Source: Aldrovandia affinis (Eukaryota > Chordata > Actinopteri > Notacanthiformes > Halosauridae). Taken from it: a stretch of 64,000 nt of DNA. The position numbers were made by a program, and so were the translations under genes. Location: contig JAINUG010000178.1 in the NCBI GenBank assembly GCA_029706075.1, positions 1,330,630 through 1,394,629 on the forward strand. Direction: 5' to 3'. Below the pieces are notes generated by a model that was not told the DNA's origin, ran no database searches, and saw only the letters and a list, made by a program, of their open reading frames with translations. Shown piece by piece: positions 54,515-64,000 of this stretch. Positions within the stretch are counted from its first letter, which is position 1. Every line of letters begins with the position of its first letter.

Positions 54515-55420
54515 GATGTTCAGGTAGCTGCCAAATAAAGGGAAACGCCAACATAAATTGTCTTTTTTTCCTTCTAATTTCCCCCGTTTTTCTCCCAATT
54601 TAGAAGCCAATTCAACCCTCTATTTATTTCAATTCGCCCTCCCCTCACGCCCGCCGCCCATCCTCCGAGTCAACCTAATTACCCCCGGGGCCGGCAATGA
54701 TCCGCCTCCTCCGAGACGGAACTTCACCCACCTGTTGTTTAGGAACGCCCTTACTGCTCCTCGGCGAGCTTGTGGCGACTTTCCCTCCCCCCCACCCCCT
54801 GGGGCGGACAGCCAAAAGCCGCCCCCCGATTGGGGCTCCCGGCCAGAGTCGGACTGAAGCAGTCAGGTTTCGAACCACGACTACAGTAGGCAGCTTGCAC
54901 TCCCGGTGGAGTGCATTAGACCGCTACGCTACCCGGGGGCCCCGTAAAGTGGCTTAATAGAGCGTTGGGCGGCGACTGTTCTTGATGAAACTGCCTGCTC
55001 ACGCCCTAGATTGATAGTTGCAGTCAGCTTACTCAGAGTTGCTCGTCCGTTCTGCCTTCCATCTCGATTCAGTGCACAGACATCACGGTCGAGGAGTATG
55101 CGCCTTCAACCACAGTTGCCCCTAGTTGATGGCGTCTTTCCCTCAGACTTCCAGGCCAACATCACCTTAGCCAGTGTTCCTTGTGAAACATCAGCAACAA
55201 TCACCCCTCTTTCAAAGTCTCTGAGATCTCTTCTTCTATTCATGGTAGCCAAAATAATGGGCAACTGGGCCTGCCCTGCATCTTTATACACGGCCCTAAG
55301 CATGCTGGGATTTTAATTGCTTAATTAACTCAGGACCCACAGCTGTGTGGAAGCACCTGCTTTCAATATACTTTGTATCCCTCATTTACATTCAGTGTTT
55401 GCCCTTGTTGTGGCAGTTAT
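54515..55420 (-). mobile_element. Tc1-like transposon split by a SINE
   Basis: It starts TAGCTGCCAAATAAAGGGAA. After the SINE (54560-54942) it resumes with GTAAAGTGGCTTAATAGAGC. The minus strand near 55106-55303 encodes RRDLRDFERGVIVADVSQGT then LAKVMLAWKSEGKT, a Tc1 helix-turn-helix with an internal deletion. Confidence 0.75.
54560..54942 (-). mobile_element. tRNA-derived SINE (second family), near full length
   Basis: Read on the minus strand, the head is CCCGGGTAGCGTAGCGGTCT with CGTGGTTCGAAACCTGACTG as the B box. The body includes CCGTCTCGGAGGAGGCGGAT, and the tail is ATTGGGAGAAAAACGGG-like. Confidence 0.85.
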
Positions 55421-56012
55421 CTGTAGTTCCCAAAATCCCAAATGCGAATGCTTGGAATTGAACAAAGTCGTACGAGCCATCGGCCCAACGAAGGCAGCTG
55501 ACGGGGGCACCAGCCCCAGAGAGAGACGGAGGAATGTCAGTGAAGGTCCCACCGCAGCCCTGTCCCGTCCACACTGCATGTGGAGACCTGCCAGCCAGCA
55601 CTGCCATTCCAGTGCCTGCCCAGTGCCATTCCAGCTCCCCTTCTACCTTTGTTTTTAAGTGCTGAGAAGCGTAAAGAAAAGTCCCCAATGTGATAGCGGG
55701 GATTCCTTTTTTATTTTTCTGCCATGAAAGATTTGCCGGCGCAGTATTTCACAGCCGTGACCGTGGAAACGCTCTGACGAAGGTCTCTGGGCCGAAAGCT
55801 CAGCCATTAAATCATTGAGACTGCGAGGAGCTCTTTCTCACCACAGTAAGAGTAACAGGTCTGTGTTGGGGAAATGAAGGGGGTGGCATGGGGGATATTT
55901 TTGCTCCAGAAGTAGTTTTCCTACACTTCACCCTCAGTGCTCCCATTGACCTAAGGCACATTGAACTGGCCAGGTGACAGGTACGCCCGGCCCATTTCTG
56001 TTCACTTTTAAC
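55421..56012. other. Unique sequence
   Basis: No exon or repeat is recognised apart from a duplicated CAGTGCC/CATTCCAG phrase near 55600-55630. Confidence 0.35.
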
Positions 56013-56570
56013 TAGGGATGTTAATGATTAATCGATGATCGTTTAATCGCCGTTAAGAACTTGATCGATCAAGCATATCAAATTAACGATTATGTATCAC
56101 AGCACAGTGGAGTTATCCAATAGCACAAACTCTTGTGAGTGTAATAATATTGCTTGGAAACAACAGGTAAAACTTTGTTGATTTTATCAAGTATATCTAG
56201 CAATATTTCACGAAAGAAACAATTTACAACAACAAAACGTTTTTGTTATATTTTGTATAGCCTAACGTCACCTCAGCCGACAATAGCGCGGTCTCTTGAA
56301 TTCACTAAGCACACCTAACATTACTTCCGCATTTCATTCGTTGTTAGGCCTACTGAATGGTGTTTCATTTCATTCGTAATTCTTATTGTTTTATGCTGTT
56401 AAAATAGGCCCATGTCTCAAAAGTTTGAATAACGCTTTGATTGACCAAAAGAATTCGCATTTTGTATTGTCATACGCAAAATTTTCCTCTTTTTTTAAAG
56501 ATGAATCGTTTCATTGTTTTTAATGTGTGCGACGATCGATTAAGGACATTTCTTAAAATTAGCATCCCTA
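56013..56570. mobile_element. hAT-type MITE with near-perfect 8-bp duplication
   Basis: The left end TAGGGATGTTAAT and the reverse of the right end TAGGGATGCTAAT match at 12 of 13 bases. The 8-bp CTTTTAAC (56005-56012) and CTTTTAAG (56571-56578) flank it. The interior is AT-rich, with ATCGAT-type words and no transposase. Confidence 0.82.
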
Positions 56571-57139
56571 CTTTTAAGCAAAAGATTCACCAGCTTCACT
56601 TGACTCGATGTACCCGTGTAAACTTGAATTTGTACCGTAAAATTGACCCTCTGGGCCAAATGAGGTTTAAAAGCAGGCGGTACTGCTCTGTCTGGAAGTG
56701 TTGTGCCGTGTTCCCCAGGCGGTGCGAGCAGGATTGGCTGGGCTCTGGTTCCTCGCTCTGACCTGTCCACCCTCGGCTGGCTTGTGTGTTGGGGGGAGGG
56801 TTCAGGCTGGAGTCTGCTGTCAAGCGTCTTGTGACAAATGCTTTGTAAAATGCGATATGCAGATACATTTTGATGTGATTTTGATTGATTGCGTTTTGTT
56901 AAGCTGCGCTGTGTCCCGGTGTCTCAGGGAGACCTGGCCTTTCCTCGCCTGTCTGCTCGACATTCTCGCATTGCCATGGCAACAGTGTGTGCAGTAAAAT
57001 AAATAAAAAATAAGAAACCCTGCTGCTTCTCTCAGACACTGCTGGTGTGTTCGACTGCAGGCGGCACCTTGAATCAATCAGCCTATCAGACGAGAGCAGC
57101 GGAGTTAATTCTGCCTCCCGGCAGCTCGTTAGCTGAGAG

Positions 57140-57787
<648 letters not shown>

Positions 57788-57879
57788 GAGGTAGAGTCAC
57801 AGGACTGTCTCCTCTGCTCTCCTGTGACTCTGCCATCCGGATCTGCGGGGGGGGGGGCCTCATCTGAGAGTCAGTGCGG

Positions 57880-58170
57880 ATGAGTCTGTGTGGTATTGAC
57901 TCTGTGAGTCAGTGGGGATGAGTCTGTGTGGTATTGACTCTGTGAGTCAGTGGGGATGAGTCTGTGTGGTATTGACTCTGTGAGTCAGTGGGGATGAGTC
58001 TGTGTGGTATTGACTATGTGAGTCAGTGGGGATGAGTCTGTGTGGTATTGACTCTGTGAGTCAGTGGGGATGAGTCTGTGTGGTATTGACTCTGTGAGTC
58101 AGTGTGGATGAGTCTGTGTTTTAGGTATTGACTCTGTGAGTCAGTGGGGATGAGTCTGTGTTTTAGGTAC
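57880..58170 (+). repeat. ~39-bp minisatellite before FARP1 exon
   Basis: Seven or eight copies contain GTGAGTCAGTGGGGATGAGT and CTGTGTGGTATTGACTCT. It ends about 25 bp before the acceptor of the FARP1 coding exon. Confidence 0.95.
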
Positions 58171-58222
58171 TGACTCTGCTGTGACTCCTCCTCCAGGCTG
58201 AGACCAGGCCGCCGCAGGGACG

Positions 58223-58393
58223 ATGGTGGAACCCGAGCCGAGACCGACTGCTGGCCAGCGGCTGGGCGCTCAGGAAAGTGTGGGGATCAGCACCCTGGAG
58301 CCGGGCCACAGGCCCCCCGCCATGCCCCCCGGCCGACTCGCCTCCGTCAGGGTGCACCTGCTGGACGACACGCAGGAGGCCTTCGATGTCTCG
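58223..58393 (+). CDS. farp1: FARP1 first coding exon (57 codons)
   Basis: FARP1 is a FERM, RhoGEF and PH-domain protein acting at the membrane cytoskeleton (dendrite and synapse in mammals). The exon reads MVEPEPRPTAGQRLGAQE, GISTLEPGHRPPA and VRVHLLDDTQEAFDVS, matching the FARP1 N-terminus up to the first beta strand of the FERM domain. The LDDTQEAF block separates it from FARP2. The acceptor ends at 58196. A TGA in frame at 58199-58201 and a good start context (A at -3, G at +4) fix the initiator. The donor gtgagt follows TCG at a codon boundary. The next exon is beyond 64000. Confidence 0.92.
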
Positions 58394-60125
58394 GTGAGTC
58401 ACAGTTCCGCTGTGTCCTCTCTTTAGGGTGTGGGGGGGCCCGGCCCGGCCTGCGAGGGACGAGGGTTTGTGTTACGTTGTTACCGGGCAACTGGTTGGCG
58501 TGGCGACCGTATGAAACTGCAGGGTGCTCGTTTGCGTGAATGGGTCTGAGGAACGGTTTAGTCTAATTGTGTCAAAATGCCGACACCTTGGCTTGAGTAA
58601 CCTTTAATTTGATCTCCTGGTGGGGGGCAGTGGAGGGGGGGTGTGCCACTTTCTTTTGGTCAAGGGCGTACAACATTCTGTACTAGTAGTCTACTATTCT
58701 GCTTATGTGTGTATATGTATGTGTATGTATATGTATATGTGTGTTTGTCTCTGTCTGTCCAAGTCTATAGAAAGATAAACTGTAGTCTGTACTATTCTGT
58801 ATGAAAGAGAGATTGAACTGTTGAATATTAAATGTACACTTTGGGCACTTGACTCCTAAAGAATGGGGCTTCTGGGAATTGTAGTGAATTAGAGGGCAGG
58901 TGGGCAGTCCAGGAGGAGGCAGCGGGCGTGTTTTGATTGTGGCCAGGGGAGCAGTAATGCAGTGTGCAGAAACCACTGCAGCCACAAAGCCACAAGGGCT
59001 GATGGGAAGGATTCAGAGGGCTGACTGGAAGCTCCCGCTCCTGATTGGCCCGGGTGTGAAGGCGGGGCCGGGCGTGTTCAGGTGAGCAGGCTCAGGTGGC
59101 CGAGGGCGTGGCCTCGTGACAACCGGCACCTGTAACCCGCTGTAACGCACACCGGGGGCCGGATGGAGGTCCTGTTACTGCTGAATAATTCAGCGGCTCA
59201 CCTGGGGGGCATGGCCGTCGGCGTGTTCCGGCCAGTGTCTGCCGTTTGGGCGGGAGTGATCGCGCTCGCGGTGCTCGGTGGGATTGGCGGGGAACCGCCT
59301 GTCGTCTGCCAAGCGCCGCAGAGCTTCCTGTGGGATTGGGGTAATCAGAAATCAGAAATCAAAGGGCGTGCGGTCTGTCATTGTTTTCGGAAGACGTCCC
59401 GTTTAATCTGTCAGTCACTCAAATGAGTTTTCTTTTCTTTCTTTTTCTTATTTTATTTTTTCAATTTTTTTATTTTTATAAACTTCTTCCTCCTCTTCCT
59501 CCTCCTCTGTCCTTCAAGGTGCTGGTGTAGTGTAGTGTAGTGTAGTGTAGGGGGGGGTTGAGCACACCTCATATCGCTCCAGAGACTCTGTGGTAGTATG
59601 CCCCCCCCCCCATAGACTGCATGATCCTGCTCACTAATGTGATCCCTCACAAACCCGAAGGTGGAAATGAAAGAAATGTATTGTGAGGGGAAAAAAAACT
59701 AATCCCATTTTGAAATGTGTCTGTCTTGCATGTGAAGGTGTTGTGCGTGCTTTCTGAAGGCCTTGTTTTGACATCGTCACAAAGCTCATGTAAAAGTGTG
59801 ACCCGGGGGGCAAGGCCGTTACGAACAGCCGTGAAACAACGCAGGCCTCGTCCTCACGCCTCCGCAGGGGGGGGAGGGGCCGTCCCTCCTCTCGGCGAAT
59901 CGCGGCAGGGTTTGAGATCAAAGCCCCGTGTAACATGAGTTAACCGCGACGCTGCTGTCAGACGGAGCCACAGACTCACAGATTATATTCCAGCGGGAAA
60001 GGGGGAGGGGGGGACATCAGACGGATGAAAGATTTTCTCTCTTCCCTCTCGGGAGTCTGGAAGCGCGGAGGTGATGGAGGGAAAATCATAAATGTGTAAA
60101 CAAAAAGCCTCCGGGCCTCCTGAGT
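58394..60125. other. FARP1 intron, mostly unique
   Basis: It includes a (TAGTG)n run at 59528-59550 and G/C homopolymer runs. No exon resembling the FERM continuation is seen. Confidence 0.5.
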
Positions 60126-60706
60126 ATGTGCCATGCGCTTCCCACAGACACCCTGCGCTTCCCACAGACACCCTGCGCTTCCCACAGACACCCTGCGCTT
60201 CCCACAGACACCCTGCGCTTCCCACAGACACCCTGCGCTTCCCACAGACACCCTGCGCTTCCCACAGACACCCTGCGCTTCCCACAGACACCCTGCGCTT
60301 CCCAGACACCCCGCTTCCCACAGACACCCCGCGCTTCCCACAGACACCCCGCGCTTCCCACAGACACCCCGCGCTTCCCACAGACACCCTGCGCTTCCCA
60401 CAGACACCCTGCGCTTCCCACAGACACCCCGCGCTTCCCACAGACACCCCGCGCTTCCCACAGACACCCCGCGCTTCCCACAGACACCCTGCGCTTCCCA
60501 CAGACACCCTGCGCTTCCCGCAGACACCCTGCGCTTCCCACAGACACCCTGCCCTTCCCACAGACACCCTGCGCTTCCCACAGACACCCTGCCCTTCCCA
60601 CAGACACCCTGCGCTTCCCACAGACACCCTGCGCTTCCCACAGACACCCTGCGCTTCCCACAGACACCCTGCGCTTCCCACAGACACCCTGCGCTTCCCA
60701 CAGACA
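60126..60706 (+). repeat. 20-bp minisatellite, ~29 copies
   Basis: Units of CCTGCGCTTCCCACAGACAC show few variants. Because the period is not a multiple of three and no frame has a stop, all three forward frames and the reverse frames stay open. Apparent ORFs of 190-270 residues are therefore artefacts. Confidence 0.98.
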
Positions 60707-60794
60707 ATTGGCCTTTGTGTTTCAGGGAGCACTTTGTTTTGTACCTCATCGCCCCTTTATGTGACAATATTATTATTATCATTGTTATTATTAT

Positions 60795-60820
60795 GTAGCA
60801 GTAGCAGTAGTAGCATCAGC

Positions 60821-60851
<31 letters not shown>

Positions 60852-60920
60852 ATAGTCATAGTAGTTGTAATAGTCATAATTCTAGTAGTAGTAGTAGTAC
60901 TAGTTGTAATAAGTAGTAGA
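60795..60920. repeat. (TAG)n trinucleotide repeat
   Basis: Interrupted GTA/TAG array with TCA and TAA variants. Confidence 0.95.
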
Positions 60921-61429
60921 GAATAAGTCTGGGCTTTGCTGAATTTGGCGTACACTCAGGCTCAGAAATGTATGCTTTGTTCAAACAGAAAGAGCCGACT
61001 TGTGCACTAGTGGGACTTTGAGAAGTTTTTCAAAAACATAAACGAATGCATCAATTTCACCTCGTAAATATAGACAAAGGCCAAACATGCTTGCCTCCAT
61101 AGCGTAAAGTCTTTCAAGTGTTTTTTGGGTGCTTTGTCCAAGCGAAATGTCCAGATGTGAAAAAAGACCGTCCGAACACACACAGACGTTTCTGCGTTTC
61201 CCATGACCAGTAGTGAAGAGTGACCCTTTCTGCAAAGCCGAATTCCCTGTGAGCCACTCCAAAAGCGAATCGTTCCTGAGCGCTGTACCTGTCTGCTCTT
61301 GTGTTTGACTCACTCACTGCTGTAAAGGCAGACCAGGAAGTACAGTATCGTCTTACATGCTCTCTTGTTTTCAGTGCAAGCCACACTTTTGTGTAAAAGG
61401 CACATGTTAGTTTGTAACTGATCAAAAGT

Positions 61430-61530
61430 TAGGAACTGTTCCTACCATGTATTTATGCACATCTTGTAAGTCGCTCTGGATAAGAGCATCTGCTAAATGC
61501 TTAAATTTTTAAATTTTAAATTTAAAAGGC
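61430..61530 (+). mobile_element. LINE-type 3-prime tail fragment
   Basis: CCTACCATGTATTTATGCAC, then TAAGTCGCTCTGGATAAGAG, then CATCTGCTAAATGC and an AT-rich end. It is the same tail as at 5.9 and 18.0 kb. The sequence at 60921-61429 is unique. Confidence 0.75.
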
Positions 61531-61847
61531 CAGTTCCCTTCTGATATGTTGTCAAGCAAATCTCTTTTCCCAGCTGCTCGGGAAAAAAAATACAACAACG
61601 ATTCCTTCCAAACTTTTCTCGAGTGGCACTTTGGTTATCTTCTCCTCTTAGACACAACACCCCACCCACTCTGAACGCGGCTCTGCTCTCAGACGGGCTT
61701 GGGGGGGTGACGGCGGCGGGTGGGACTGAAAGGCCAGGCGCGACTAAACAGGTGCTCAGAGGGCCGGGTCGCTCGATGCCCAAACGTGAGTCAGGCTGCG
61801 GGGGCGGGGGAACAGGAAGCGTTCGCCAAATTAAACTGTGGTTTTTC

Positions 61848-62029
<182 letters not shown>

Positions 62030-62180
62030 GTAATTGCATGTCCTTGGGTCTGGACGGGCCACTTAAAGCGTGGAATTTTAGGGGGCGTCGCCGGCCAGGG
62101 GCAGGCGGGTCATCTCAGGGGTGATCTCTGTCTGTGTGTGTGTGCGTGTGTGTGTGTGTGTGCGTGTGTGTGTGTGTGTG

Positions 62181-63303
62181 TTCTTGTTCCTGTGTAAAGC
62201 CTGTATAAACAATACACTATATGAACACTATATGAACTATATTTTATGCTCAAAAAAATCAGAAAATTATTCTTATTATTATTTCTTTTATACTAATACA
62301 ATTGCTCAGAGAACAAGATTTTGTTGCCAAAAAATGTCACAACTATTAAAATCCAACAAAAATAAATCTACATTAACAGTCTTCTATAGTGTTTATGAGA
62401 CTTATGAACATATTGGGGGGGGGGGGGTCTTTGACCTTCCCCCATACAGAATCTTTCAAGATCCTTCAGATCCTTCAATCTGTGCTTGCTTGCTTGCGTG
62501 CGTGCGTGCTTGCATGTGCGTGTGTGTGTGTCTGTGTGTGGGTGGGTGGGTGTCTCTCTCCGTCTGTGTGTGTTCCTGTTCGGGGGCCTTGTCATAACAG
62601 GCTTGTAAACATTCCGTCTGTGTGATAGATAGACAGACAGACAGACAGCCCCAGATGCTAAAGTCCATCAAGCCCCCTGCTGTTGCCCCAGTAACGCTCC
62701 AGTGTGTCTGAGTGTGAGGCTTTGATGCTGACAGCGCTGCGCAGAGCCCGGGAGGAGGAGGAGGGCTGAGCGGAGTGAGCGCAGGGTCACGGGTTCACGG
62801 CCCCCACGCTGGTTCCTACACGCCCGTCAACGCGCCCGGGCGGACATCTGATCGCGACCCCCTACCGGCCGAGGCCCTGTCTGCTCCCCTCTGCGATGTT
62901 GGACACCCGACACGGGACGTCCCGCCTGTTTTTAGCGCCGCCGCTTCATCTTGAAAGCCCCCCCCCGCAGAGAGCATAAAACAAATGATGAAGTGGAAGA
63001 GTAACGGTGAGGTGTTCGTCAGCGTTCAGCGCTCTGAACCCAAACGGGCCGCAGATAAATGTCTCTTAGATGCAGGTGACTGAAGCGCAGGTCTACTGTG
63101 CGCTGTCGTCTTAGATATACAGGAGAAGGAGAAATGGGTACGCAGGGAGAGAGATCCTCTGATGCCTTTTACAGTACAGATGCTCTTTTCCAGAGCTGCT
63201 TGTGGATGTCTAAGCTGATGTGGGGGGGGGGGGTCGTCATATCTGGGTCAGAGGTAATGAATATTGTGGAGGGGAAATGTGTGTGTTTGTATATGTGTTT
63301 ATG

Positions 63304-63350
<47 letters not shown>

Positions 63351-63483
63351 GATGTGTGTATGTTTGAATGCTGTGTGTGTGTGTGTATGCCGTGTGTGTG
63401 TACTGTACATGCGCGTGCATGTTGTGTGTGTGTGTGTGCGTGCAGCTGTGTGTGTGTGTGCGTGCAGCTGTGTGTGTGTGTGC

Positions 63484-63519
<36 letters not shown>

Positions 63520-64000
63520 GTGTGCGCACGTGTGTGTGTGTGTGTGTGTGCATGCGTGCTCATGTTTTCTCCTTGTACTGCAGCGTGGGAACAACATGCT
63601 TTGATGTTGGTGGCAGAAACACATGTATCCATTACTGATCTACTGTTCTATTGAAAACAGGCACATTTCCGGCCACCTCCCAGGACTGGGGTTTGGGGGT
63701 CTGTTACATGCTGAGTCCGTTTGTTTAGTAGCTGCTTCATCGATCATCTCATCGACAGACATGAACATGGAAAAATGTTTAGTTTTTTGGGGGTTTTTGC
63801 CATTTATTCGTAATCTTTTCTCATTCCGAGGAGATGCTCTGTAAAAGACATGCCCCCCAGCTCTGACAGCTCGGTCGTGCTTCCACACTGTCACCTTGGA
63901 GGGAGAGAGCAGTAAACGCTCTCAGCCTAAAAATAGATGACTTGTTTGAAATGTGTGCTGTTATTGTTTGAAACGTGTGCCGTCTAATCTCGACCCGCCG
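62181..64000. other. FARP1 intron with (GT)n and (GACA)n
   Basis: A (GACA)n run lies at 62628-62648. A CG-rich block spans 62730-62960. Interrupted (GT)n covers 63305-63552. No FARP1 exon is recognised before the end of the window. Confidence 0.5.

Noticed and set aside
60092..60916. Several 190-274 codon frames on both strands as proline-rich proteins
   Set aside because: They are generated by a 20-bp tandem repeat lacking stops in every frame.

Overview
The window looks like nuclear DNA of a ray-finned (teleost) fish. The protein-coding signal is split into small exons with GT-AG introns. The interspersed repeats are typical of fish: tRNA-derived SINEs, LINE 3-prime ends sharing a SINE-like tail, Tc1-like and hAT DNA transposons, and a Ty3/gypsy retrotransposon. 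Simple and minisatellite repeats are very abundant. Nothing bacterial is present, and long open frames over repeats are not genes. The species cannot be fixed from sequence alone.

Region 1 (1-28.3 kb, + strand) is the 3-prime half of a UDP-glucose:glycoprotein glucosyltransferase gene, most likely UGGT2. Twenty consecutive coding exons can be placed from 1125 to 28307. All junction phases agree and there is no internal stop; together they encode about 797 residues. They cover the last thioredoxin-like region, the beta-sandwich region and the whole GT24 catalytic domain with its D-A-D metal site. The last coding exon is a 23-nt microexon ending in an RDEL-type ER-retrieval signal. About half of the introns carry minisatellites. 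Several of these touch or have amplified exon/intron junctions or contain splice-site-like words.

Region 2 (28.3-58.2 kb) is intergenic or upstream sequence of the next gene. It holds SINEs, LINE ends, a MITE-like element near 30.4 kb, a repeat-poor CpG-rich stretch near 36.5-38.5 kb that may be the FARP1 promoter and 5-prime exon, and a mobile-element cluster at 42-49 kb. The cluster contains a decayed Ty3/gypsy element whose integrase lies upstream of reverse transcriptase (the Gmr1-like, copia-style order). A broken Tc1-like transposon sits just beyond its 3-prime LTR. Further Tc1-like, SINE, LINE and hAT remnants lie at 51.8-56.6 kb.

Region 3 (58.2-64 kb, + strand) begins with the first coding exon of FARP1 (FERM, RhoGEF and pleckstrin domain protein 1; 57 codons, start at 58223). 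It is followed by intron rich in minisatellite and (GT)n repeats; the next FARP1 exon is not in the window.

UGGT2 (ER glycoprotein folding sensor) and FARP1 (Rac/Rho-pathway GEF at the membrane cytoskeleton) are not functionally linked. Both map to human 13q32, which supports the paralogue calls.
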